Below the pieces are notes generated by a model, which saw nothing but the letters and a program-made list of their open reading frames with translations, ran no database searches and was not told where the DNA came from. Below, in pieces: positions 1 through 4,882 of a stretch of 6,270 bases of DNA. Both the position numbers and the translations under genes were made by a program. Numbering within the stretch: the first letter of the stretch is position 1; each line of letters begins with the position of its first letter. Origin of the DNA: Synechococcaceae bacterium WB8_1B_136 (GTDB taxonomy: Bacteria; Cyanobacteriota; Cyanobacteriia; PCC-6307; Cyanobiaceae); the NCBI GenBank assembly GCA_010029175.1, contig RGNC01000119.1, forward strand, positions 1-6,270. The letters run 5' to 3'.

Positions 1-1
1 T

Positions 2-232
2 GTGGCCCTGCGCGGACTGTTCATCATCGATCCCGATGGCGTGATCATGCAGAGCACCATCAACAACCTGCCCGTGGGCCGCAGCGTTGATGAAACCCTG
101 CGTCTGCTGCAGGCCTTCCAGCACATCCGCAACAACCCCGACGAGGTGTGCCCCGCCAACTGGACCCCCGGCGAGAAGACCATGAACCCCGACCCCGTGA
201 AGAGCAAGGAGTTCTTCGCAGCGGTCAACTGA
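2..232 (+). CDS. Typical 2-Cys peroxiredoxin, C-terminal fragment
   Basis: This is the last 76 codons of a thiol peroxidase of the AhpC/Prx1 type, which reduces hydrogen peroxide and organic peroxides using thioredoxin-type donors. The gene enters from the left edge, so the GTG at base 2 is an internal valine codon and not a start. The visible part holds the final strand of the thioredoxin-like fold (LRGLFIIDPDGVI) and the helix after it (SVDETLRLLQAFQ). The C-terminal arm carries the resolving cysteine in EVCPANW (Cys 50 of the visible part), followed by the usual WTPGEKTMNPDP tail. The peroxidatic cysteine lies outside the window. The reading frame is intact to TGA at 230-232, and an intrinsic terminator follows 35 bases later. 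In cyanobacteria this family is the main cytosolic peroxide scavenger. Family assignment is firm, but the exact paralogue cannot be named from the fragment. Confidence 0.93.
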   Translation: MALRGLFIIDPDGVIMQSTINNLPVGRSVDETLRLLQAFQHIRNNPDEVCPANWTPGEKTMNPDPVKSKEFFAAVN

Positions 233-267
233 TCCGGCGGCCGGGCATCAATGCCTCAACTGCATCC

Positions 268-290
268 AGGGCCCCTCGGGGCCCTTTTTT
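268..290 (+). terminator. Intrinsic (rho-independent) terminator of the peroxiredoxin gene
   Basis: A perfect 7-bp stem, AGGGCCC (268-274) with GGGCCCT (279-285), closes a CTCG tetraloop and runs straight into six T residues (285-290). It lies 35 bases past the peroxiredoxin stop. On the opposite strand no T run follows the stem, so it should act only on rightward transcription, insulating the converging purQ gene. Confidence 0.9.
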
Positions 291-313
291 CGTGGGAATC
301 CGCAGATCCCCGA

Positions 314-967
314 TCAGCTCAACAGGCTGCCCAGCAGACGACGCCCGTCCACACCACCGGTGGTTGCATCACAGGCCCGCTCGGGATGGGGCATCAGACC
401 AAGCACATTGCCGGCAGCATTGCTGAGGCCAGCCACATCGCCCACGGAGCCGTTGGGATTGCGGCAATAGCGCAGCACCACCTGGCCGTTGTCCTCCAGC
501 TGGCGGAGCTGCTCGGGTTCCACCTGATAGCGGCCTTCGCCATGGGCGATGGGAAAGCTGACCACCTCACCGGCGCCGTAGCTCTGCAACCAGCTGCAGG
601 CGCCGGGCTGCACGGTGAGTTCGGTGGGCTCGCAGAGGAAGTGCAGGTGCCGATTGCGGGTGAGCGCACCGGGGAGCAGGCCCAGCTCAGTGAGCACCTG
701 GAAGCCGTTGCAGATGCCCAGCACGCGACCGCCCCGCTGGGCAAAGGCCATCACCTCCTGGAGCACCGGGGCGAAGCGGGCGATGGCTCCGCAGCGCAGG
801 TAGTCGCCGTAGCTGAATCCTCCCGGAATCACCACCGCATCCAGGCCTGTGAGGTCCCGCTCCTCATGCCAGAGAAAGCGGGTGCGAATGCCGAGGCAGC
901 CCTCGGCCGCCCAGCGCACATCCCGGTCGCAGTTCGAGCCGGGGAACACCACCACTCCGAGGGTCAT
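314..967 (-). CDS. purQ: Phosphoribosylformylglycinamidine synthase, glutaminase subunit PurQ
   Basis: PurQ hydrolyses glutamine and passes ammonia to PurL, which converts FGAR to FGAM in step four of purine synthesis in the cytosol. The 217-residue product has the class I glutamine amidotransferase layout of the small PurQ type: N-terminal GVVVFPGSNCDRD, then PGGFSYGDYLRCGAIAR (about residues 48-64), the nucleophile elbow GICNGFQ with Cys86, and the catalytic His194 and Glu196 in LMPHPERA. The length fits the family. ATG at 967-965 is the natural start because the protein begins MTLGVVVFPGSN, as relatives do. The purS stop lies just 3 bases upstream, so the two are almost certainly cotranscribed and translationally coupled. 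No strong Shine-Dalgarno site is visible beyond a G-rich stretch. All key residues are present and I see nothing unusual in the gene. Confidence 0.97.
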   Translation of the reverse strand: MTLGVVVFPGSNCDRDVRWAAEGCLGIRTRFLWHEERDLTGLDAVVIPGGFSYGDYLRCGAIARFAPVLQEVMAFAQRGGRVLGICNGFQVLTELGLLPGALTRNRHLHFLCEPTELTVQPGACSWLQSYGAGEVVSFPIAHGEGRYQVEPEQLRQLEDNGQVVLRYCRNPNGSVGDVAGLSNAAGNVLGLMPHPERACDATTGGVDGRRLLGSLLS

Positions 968-970
968 GGC

Positions 971-1240
971 TCAGGCCCCCGCGCCGGCATCGTCCAGGAG
1001 CTCGAGGGTCCAGTTCTCGATCACCGGGTTGGCCAGCAGGCGGTCGCTGAGCAGTTCCAGTTGTTGGCGGGCCGTGGCGGCATCGGGGGCGTCCAGCTCC
1101 ACCTCAACCGCCTTGCCGATCCGCAGACGGCTCACCCCATCCACGCCCAGTCGTGCGGCGGCGGCGCGGGTGGCCTCACCGGCTGGGTCAAGCACCGATG
1201 GCCTGAGCGACACCAGCACACGGGCGGAGAAGAGGGGCAC
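971..1240 (-). CDS. purS: Phosphoribosylformylglycinamidine synthase subunit PurS
   Basis: PurS is the small structural subunit that bridges PurQ and PurL in the three-part FGAM synthase of cyanobacteria and Gram-positive bacteria, helping to channel ammonia. The 89-residue product has the usual PurS pattern: an opening strand (ARVLVSLRPSVLDPAG), the segment AAARLGVDGVSRLRIGKAVEVELD, then a helix (ATARQQLELLSDRLLANPVIENW) and a final strand (TLELLD). The frame stays open much further upstream, but the start is placed at GTG 1240-1238. From there the length matches PurS (80-90 residues), and a GGAG Shine-Dalgarno site at 1249-1246 sits 5 bases upstream. The longer reading adds a stretch unlike PurS that lies over the divergent gene. 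purS is the first gene of the pair and purQ follows after 3 bases. Confidence 0.93.
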   Translation of the reverse strand: MPLFSARVLVSLRPSVLDPAGEATRAAAARLGVDGVSRLRIGKAVEVELDAPDAATARQQLELLSDRLLANPVIENWTLELLDDAGAGA

Positions 1241-1254
1241 CTGAGCTCCACAAG

Positions 1255-1267
1255 GATTGTTAAATCT
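1255..1267. promoter_or_regulatory. AT-rich patch, candidate shared promoter region
   Basis: The 96-base divergent gap between purS (-) and the exported-protein gene (+) holds one AT-rich patch, GATTGTTAAATCT, in otherwise GC-rich DNA. Read leftward (TTTAACAAT) it could supply a -10 element placing the purS transcript start a few bases before its GGAG site. Read rightward, TTAAAT could serve the other gene. No convincing -35 box is visible on either strand. This is inferred from position and composition only. Confidence 0.3.
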
Positions 1268-1336
1268 TGGCAGGCCGACTTCCACGGCCACCAGCCCCTG
1301 ATCAGGTTGGAGAAGGCCCCTGTTCCTGCCCCGGTG

Positions 1337-1690
1337 GTGAAAGGCCTCTGGCGATGGCCGCTGCTTCCAGCCGCTCTGCTGCTGGCAGGGTTGAACTGCG
1401 CTCCGGCAGGGGCGTTGCCAGCGGAAGCGGAGCCAGCTCAGAGGGTTTCGCTGCAGTGCAGGCTCGGGCAGGGCCGCTGGCAGCCCTGCACCATGACGAT
1501 CGAGCAGGTAGGCCAGCACTGGTGGCTGCAGGTGGGTCAGCAGCGGCTGGAGTTCCGGGGCGACGGGCGCGGTGCCCTCACCCTCACCGGAAGCCAGGGG
1601 GATCAACGGCCGGTTGTGCCCGTCTGGAGCAGCGATCAGGCCCTCTGCTGGGACGGCGTCTGCGCCAGGGGGGCGTTCCCGCTCGATTGA
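1337..1690 (+). CDS. Small exported protein with four cysteines, function unknown
   Basis: I do not recognise a named family. The 117-residue product starts with a classical signal peptide: a short basic head (VKGLWRW), a hydrophobic core (PLLPAALLLAGL) and a small-residue region (APAGALPAEA) that suits signal peptidase I. The first cysteine (21) lies in the signal and does not make a good lipobox. The mature part has Cys41 and Cys51 around GQGRW, and Cys104 and Cys109 in ALCWDGVCARG, which could form two short-range disulfides. It is rich in Trp, Gln and Gly with alternating strand-like segments (HWWLQVGQQRLEFRGDG), suggesting a small beta fold. Third codon positions are strongly G/C, as in the neighbours, which supports real coding. 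The start is the second of two adjacent GTG codons (1334 and 1337), and the choice between them is uncertain because GGAGAAGG at 1309-1316 is rather far away. It is divergent from purS and ends 8 bases from the convergent cobW stop. The periplasm or thylakoid lumen is the expected location. Confidence 0.72.
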   Translation: MKGLWRWPLLPAALLLAGLNCAPAGALPAEAEPAQRVSLQCRLGQGRWQPCTMTIEQVGQHWWLQVGQQRLEFRGDGRGALTLTGSQGDQRPVVPVWSSDQALCWDGVCARGAFPLD

Positions 1691-1698
1691 GCCTCAGG

Positions 1699-2766
1699 TC
1701 ATGCGAACGCAAGGCCGAGGCTTGGCTGCAGCTCCTGCTCCAGGGCGGCGGGATCGAGGCTGAGGCCCAGCGCCACCAGCTCGAGGCCGGTCTCGCCCGG
1801 GGGCAACTGGGAAGCCGTGTCAAACCAGCACTCCAGCCGAGGACCCACGGCCTGGATCTGAAGCGGGTGGGTTTTGCCCGGCAGCCAGGCACGACCCTTC
1901 AGCCGCAAGAGGTTGTGGCGTTGGATCAGGGCCTGCAGCCGCTGCTCCAGCAGCACGCGGTCGATGGGGCCCACCAGGCGCACCACCGACGACTGCATGG
2001 CGACATGGCTGTGGTCGTGGTGATGGCTGTGGTCGTGATGCTCGTCATGGCCAGCCGGGTCGCTGGCGGAGCGCTCCAGGCCGAACAGCAGGGCTGCAGG
2101 CACGTTGCCCCGCTCCATCCACACCGTGCTCACGCCGGCTCGCAGCTGACCCGCCAGGCGCTGGTCCACCAGCTGCCGCTGGTCGTCCGCAAGGCGATCA
2201 GCTCGACTCACCACCACCAGATCAGCGGCCTCCAGCTGGTCCAGGAACAGATCGTCGATGTCGGCGAGGTGATCCAGGCTGGGATCCGCCAGCCGTTGCG
2301 CCTCGAGCGCCGCGGGATCGCCCACCACGCTGCCGGCGGCGAGGGCCTCACCATCCACCACGGTGACGACCCCGGTGACACGGGTGCGGCTGCGGATCTC
2401 GGGCCACTGGAAGGCCTGCACCAAGGGCAGAGGCAGAGCCAGGCCACTGGTTTCCACCACGATGCCGTCCAATTGCTCGGCCCGCTGCAGCAGGGTCTGC
2501 ATGGTGGGCAGGAATTCGTCCTGCACGGTGCAGCACAGGCAGCCGTTGGCCAGTTCCACCACCCGACCCTCCAGCTCCTGCTCCGGGCAGAAGCCGCAGC
2601 TGCGCAGCAGGTCGCCGTCGATGCCCACTTCGCCGAATTCATTCACAAGAACGGCCAGCCGCAGGCCGCTGCTCAGCAGCAGCTGTCGCAGCAGGGTCGA
2701 CTTGCCCGCCCCAAGAAAGCCGGTCACCACAGTGACCGGCAGGCGCCCCCGATTGCCGCTGTTCAT
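1699..2766 (-). CDS. cobW: CobW/COG0523 family GTP-dependent metal chaperone
   Basis: This is a P-loop GTPase of the G3E/COG0523 family, whose members deliver metal ions to target enzymes or cofactor pathways. The B12-riboswitch context points to cobalt for cobalamin synthesis. The 355-residue product shows Walker A GFLGAGKST (16-24), NEFG (42-45), the metal-binding CxCC motif in NGCLCC (Cys76, 78, 79), ETSGLA (105-110) as the Walker B region, and SRAD (187-190) as the guanine-specificity motif. A His-rich run (240-254, two copies of HHDHSH) follows, then the C-terminal CobW_C-type domain (about 260-350). ATG at 2766-2764 is chosen because MNSGNRGRLPVTVVTGFLGAG gives the family-standard distance to the P-loop; the longer frame runs back over the hupE end. 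One base separates it from the hupE stop, so the genes are translationally coupled under the same riboswitch. Zinc or nickel delivery (as in ZNG1 or HypB/UreG relatives) is possible, but the riboswitch argues for cobalt. Confidence 0.93.
   Translation of the reverse strand: MNSGNRGRLPVTVVTGFLGAGKSTLLRQLLLSSGLRLAVLVNEFGEVGIDGDLLRSCGFCPEQELEGRVVELANGCLCCTVQDEFLPTMQTLLQRAEQLDGIVVETSGLALPLPLVQAFQWPEIRSRTRVTGVVTVVDGEALAAGSVVGDPAALEAQRLADPSLDHLADIDDLFLDQLEAADLVVVSRADRLADDQRQLVDQRLAGQLRAGVSTVWMERGNVPAALLFGLERSASDPAGHDEHHDHSHHHDHSHVAMQSSVVRLVGPIDRVLLEQRLQALIQRHNLLRLKGRAWLPGKTHPLQIQAVGPRLECWFDTASQLPPGETGLELVALGLSLDPAALEQELQPSLGLAFA
2005..2040 (-). repeat. 18-bp tandem duplication encoding the His-rich metal-binding loop of CobW
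   Basis: Two adjacent 18-base units (2005-2022 and 2023-2040) match at 17 of 18 positions. On the minus strand each encodes HHDHSH, giving residues 243-248 and 249-254 of the CobW protein. The single difference is synonymous (His codon CAT versus CAC). The duplication stays in frame and doubles the number of candidate metal ligands in the linker between the GTPase and C-terminal domains. Confidence 0.85.
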
Positions 2767-2767
2767 C

Positions 2768-3412
2768 TCAGGGCACCAGGGTGGTCCAGGCGAAGGCCAG
2801 GCCCACACCCATCAGCAGTCCGGCCGCCAGGCGGAGGTTGGCGGTGCCCCACCGGCTGGCCCACCGGCGCACCAAGGTGAGGGAGCCGAGCAGCAGCAGG
2901 CCCTGGCTCAGCAGCAACCCCAGGAGGTAGAAGCTGATCGGGCTGGGTTCCCAGCCGATCACCGAGGCACTCAGCACGTAGCCGTGCAGGGCGAAGGCGG
3001 GCAGCAGAACGGCCGCAGGCAGACGATCCAGCAACACCAGGGCCACCGCCACCAGGGAGAGGGCCACCAGCAGCTCGGAGCCGGGCAGGCCGGGCAGCAC
3101 CAGGCCGAGGGCGGATCCAGCCAGACCCACCGCCAACAGGGACAGCATCCAGACCTGGCGCCGCTGCAGGCCCACCAGGCCCAGTGCCAGCAGAAACAGC
3201 AGGTGATCAGGGCCGAGCAGCGGGTGGGCCAGACCACTGATCAGCCCGATGAGCGGTGTGGGCGTGGCCGCACCGAGGGCCCCCATGGCGTGATGGGCAC
3301 TGGCAGGACCAGCCCACAGCAGCAGGGCCATCAGGCCAGGAAGGCCGATGGCCGGTGGCCATGCCAAAGGAGGCGCGGCAGGCGAACCGCCTGCGGCAGA
3401 AGAATGAGTCAT
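2768..3412 (-). CDS. hupE: HupE/UreJ family metal permease, probable cobalt importer
   Basis: This is a polytopic inner-membrane protein of the HupE/UreJ family, which imports nickel or cobalt. Its position right after a cobalamin riboswitch makes cobalt the likely substrate. The 214-residue product has an N-terminal signal-like segment (about 20-39, ending GPASA) whose cleavage would expose HHAMGALG, the His-led N-terminus typical of the family. The signature HPLLGPDH (63-70) follows, with His63, Asp69 and His70 as the expected metal ligands. Five or so further hydrophobic segments come next, including LLFLLALGLVGL, MLSLLAVGLAGSALGLVL, LLVALSLVAVALVLL, the FALHGYVLSAS region and the FYLLGLLLSQGLLLL segment. 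The start is placed at ATG 3412-3410. A TTG three codons upstream (3421) is possible but less likely, and neither has a visible Shine-Dalgarno site. The stop lies 1 base before the cobW start, giving a two-gene operon. No hydrogenase or urease genes lie nearby, which weakens a nickel role. Confidence 0.92.
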   Translation of the reverse strand: MTHSSAAGGSPAAPPLAWPPAIGLPGLMALLLWAGPASAHHAMGALGAATPTPLIGLISGLAHPLLGPDHLLFLLALGLVGLQRRQVWMLSLLAVGLAGSALGLVLPGLPGSELLVALSLVAVALVLLDRLPAAVLLPAFALHGYVLSASVIGWEPSPISFYLLGLLLSQGLLLLGSLTLVRRWASRWGTANLRLAAGLLMGVGLAFAWTTLVP

Positions 3413-3450
3413 CCGGAACAACTGGTCCGCGCCAGGGATGGAGGTGGGTA

Positions 3451-3587
3451 CCGGCGGGCGTTCTGACTGGAACCTCTGCCACAGGAGAATCCCTGGTGCA
3501 TCAGCTCTTCACAGCTGCGGGACAGCGCCGGATTTGCACCGGACTTTCCCCGTTTCCTCCACTGAGTGGTCTTCAGCGGAACCGGAG
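3451..3587 (-). promoter_or_regulatory. Cobalamin (B12) riboswitch controlling hupE-cobW
   Basis: The leader of hupE carries the conserved core of a cobalamin aptamer. In transcription order, a 5' CCGG strand (3585-3582) can pair with CCGG at 3454-3451 to close the domain. A small hairpin CCAC-TCA-GTGG (3569-3559) follows, then GGGGAAAGT and the P5 hairpin CCGG-TGCAAAT-CCGG (3542-3528), then the near-invariant GCTGTCCCGCAGCTGT (3526-3511). A peripheral hairpin CAGG-GATTCT-CCTG spans 3495-3482. Last comes the B12 box CCAGTCAGAACGCCCGCC (3470-3453). At about 137 bases it is shorter than many class I aptamers of around 200. Only about 40 bases separate the B12 box from the hupE ATG, and no terminator hairpin with a T run is visible. 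Control is therefore more likely at translation, with cobalamin binding expected to lower expression. The subclass cannot be fixed by eye. Confidence 0.92.
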
Positions 3588-3609
3588 TTTGAAATCTAGT
3601 CCGTTTGGG

Positions 3610-4122
3610 TCAACGGCAGGCCAGGCTGTCGCGGGTTGCCACACCGGTGCCGGGATGGATGCCTGTGGCACGGGCGCAGAGGGCCTTTTGCTGCGGCAGG
3701 TCCAGCACCGCATCGCTGAAGTCGGCGCCGTCGATCTGGGCATCGGCGAACCTGCTGTTCATCAGCATGGCGTTGCGAAAAAGCGCTCCCCGCAGGTCGG
3801 CATGGTCGAAGCGGGTGGCGAAGGCCACGGCGTCCTCCAGGTTGGCCCCTCGCAGGTCGGCGTTCTGCAGGTCTGCAGTGTTGAACACAGCCCCACGCAG
3901 GTCCGCTTCGCTGAGGTCATACCCCTGCATCGACGCCTTGAGGAACTCCTTCTGCTGCAGGTTGCGTCCGTGCATGTCGGGCTGGAGGTCCTGCACGCTG
4001 CGCTGCCCCCTCAGCTCCGGGGCCGTGATCGCCTGGGCCGGGCCACAACCGCTCCCCAGAACCGCCACAGCCAGCACCAGGGCCAGCAGCACCGTTACCC
4101 ACCGCCTCGGAACCACGCCCAC
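3610..4122 (-). CDS. Exported pentapeptide-repeat protein, probably thylakoid lumenal or periplasmic
   Basis: The 170-residue product starts with a signal peptide (RRW, then VTVLLALVLAVAVLG) that could be cut by signal peptidase I after GPAQA (31). The sequence LGSGC ending at Cys26 loosely fits a lipobox, so a lipoprotein is an alternative. From about residue 65 to 140 it carries pentapeptide repeats of the A(D/N)LxG type: YDLSEADLRGAVF, ADLQNADLRGANL, ADLRGALF, DGADFSDAVL. These fold as a right-handed quadrilateral beta helix. The tail has two cysteines, Cys149 (KALCARATG) and Cys169 (SLACR), a pattern I associate with lumenal pentapeptide proteins of cyanobacteria and plastids, probably a disulfide. 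Biochemical function in this family is unknown; the protein is likely structural or a binding scaffold. The start is GTG 4122-4120, the first in-frame start after a stop at 4146-4144; GTG at 4116 is an alternative. It lies upstream of the riboswitch on the same strand with only 22 bases between. Confidence 0.88.
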   Translation of the reverse strand: MGVVPRRWVTVLLALVLAVAVLGSGCGPAQAITAPELRGQRSVQDLQPDMHGRNLQQKEFLKASMQGYDLSEADLRGAVFNTADLQNADLRGANLEDAVAFATRFDHADLRGALFRNAMLMNSRFADAQIDGADFSDAVLDLPQQKALCARATGIHPGTGVATRDSLACR

Positions 4123-4123
4123 G

Positions 4124-4151
4124 GCACCACTAACTTGGTGCGCTCAAGTTA
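4124..4151. repeat. Overlapping inverted repeats in the divergent pentapeptide/upp gap
   Basis: The 56-base divergent gap contains a perfect inverted repeat with 7-base arms, TAACTTG (4131-4137) and CAAGTTA (4145-4151), 7 bases apart. A second one with 6-base arms, GCACCA (4124-4129) and TGGTGC (4136-4141), overlaps it so that the two cannot form as hairpins together. The first has the spacing of a dimeric-repressor operator, and the placement would let one site govern both genes. An alternative is RNA structure in the leader of either transcript. I do not recognise the motif. Confidence 0.45.
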
Positions 4152-4178
4152 TTGCAGGCCCAGGCCGCCCCGCGACCC

Positions 4179-4850
4179 ATGAGCAAGACCCTGCGGGTGG
4201 TGGTGCCTCCCCATCCCCTGATCGGCCACTGGCTCACGCTGCTGCGCGATCACCAGACGCCCAACGCCCTGTTCGCCACGGCCATGGCCGAACTGGGCCG
4301 CTGGCTCACCTATGAGGCGCTGCGCGACTGGATCCCCTATCAGCGGGTGCAGGTGCAAACGCCCCTGGCCCTGACCGAGGGCACGGTGGTGGATGGCACG
4401 GTGCCGCTGCTGGCCGTGGCCGTGCTGCGGGCCGGGCTGGGCCTCTGGGAGGGCGGCCGCACGGTGTTGCCCAGTGCGGCGGTGGCGCACATGGCCTTCG
4501 AGCGGGGAAGCCCCGGCGGTGCGCTGCACTGCTGCCTCAATGGGCTGCCCGGGCAGATCCCGGCTAATGCCGGCGTTCTGGTGTTTGCGCCGGTGCTGGC
4601 CAGCGGCGCCACCGTGATCCAGGTGCTCGAGCAGCTGGAAGCCCTGGGGGTGGGCGGTGCTCGCGTGCGGGTGGTCACGGCCCTGGCCGCCGCCCCGGGC
4701 CTGAAAACCCTGGGGGAGCGCTACGGCGACCTCACCCTCCACACCGGCTGCATCGACGCCGAACTGGATGGGCAGCAACGGATTGTGCCGGGACTGGGGG
4801 ATGTGGCGGAGCGGCTCTATGGCCTGGTTTCCGCGGGCTCCGTAGGCTGA
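4179..4850 (+). CDS. upp: Uracil phosphoribosyltransferase-like protein with divergent PRPP loop
   Basis: Upp makes UMP from uracil and PRPP in pyrimidine salvage. The 223-residue product aligns by eye along the full family length: HPLIGHWLTLLRDHQT (12-27), the ELGRWLTYEALRD region (38-50), VLRAGLGL (82-89), and the uracil-binding IVPGLGD (202-208) near the end. Arg84 and Arg109, which correspond to PRPP-contacting arginines, are kept. The PRPP loop is unusual: the family sequence DPMLATGGS is replaced by APVLASGAT (137-145), losing the acidic residue and one glycine. The usual RDPETL segment reads RGSPGGAL. The protein could be a weak or altered transferase, or a cyanobacterial paralogue with another role. 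ATG at 4179 is chosen over a TTG at 4152 because MSKTLRVVVPPHPL fits the family N-terminus. There is no clear Shine-Dalgarno site. It is transcribed divergently from the pentapeptide gene. Confidence 0.82.
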   Translation: MSKTLRVVVPPHPLIGHWLTLLRDHQTPNALFATAMAELGRWLTYEALRDWIPYQRVQVQTPLALTEGTVVDGTVPLLAVAVLRAGLGLWEGGRTVLPSAAVAHMAFERGSPGGALHCCLNGLPGQIPANAGVLVFAPVLASGATVIQVLEQLEALGVGGARVRVVTALAAAPGLKTLGERYGDLTLHTGCIDAELDGQQRIVPGLGDVAERLYGLVSAGSVG

Positions 4851-4882
4851 ACACACGACCCCTTGACGTTCAGCTGCAGGCG

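Noticed and set aside
251..1336. Long plus-strand open frame running through purQ and purS into the exported-protein gene
   Set aside because: It is antisense to two clearly conserved purine genes and its translation there has no family character. Only the last 117 codons, which begin with a signal peptide, look real.
1395..1401. Lipoprotein reading of the exported protein (Cys21)
   Set aside because: The residues before Cys21 (GLN) do not fit a lipobox, while an AxA-type signal peptidase I site follows a few residues later.
1241..1606. N-terminal extension of purS on the minus strand
   Set aside because: PurS is normally 80-90 residues. A GTG with a good GGAG site lies at 1240, and the extension is antisense to the exported-protein gene.
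3413..3421. TTG start three codons upstream of the hupE ATG
   Set aside because: It has no better ribosome site, and ATG at 3412 gives a normal signal-like N-terminus. It cannot be excluded.
1691..3466. Long plus-strand open frames opposite cobW and hupE
   Set aside because: They are Gln-, His- and Arg-rich translations produced by GC-rich antisense sequence. The minus strand has complete motif-bearing proteins.
3601..3616. Hairpin CCGTT/AACGG as terminator of the pentapeptide gene
   Set aside because: The stem is only 5 bp, overlaps the stop codon and has no T run after it on the minus strand.
4149..4856. Minus-strand open frame covering upp almost exactly
   Set aside because: The plus strand shows the conserved uracil phosphoribosyltransferase pattern, while the antisense translation is low-complexity Gly/Gln/His-rich.
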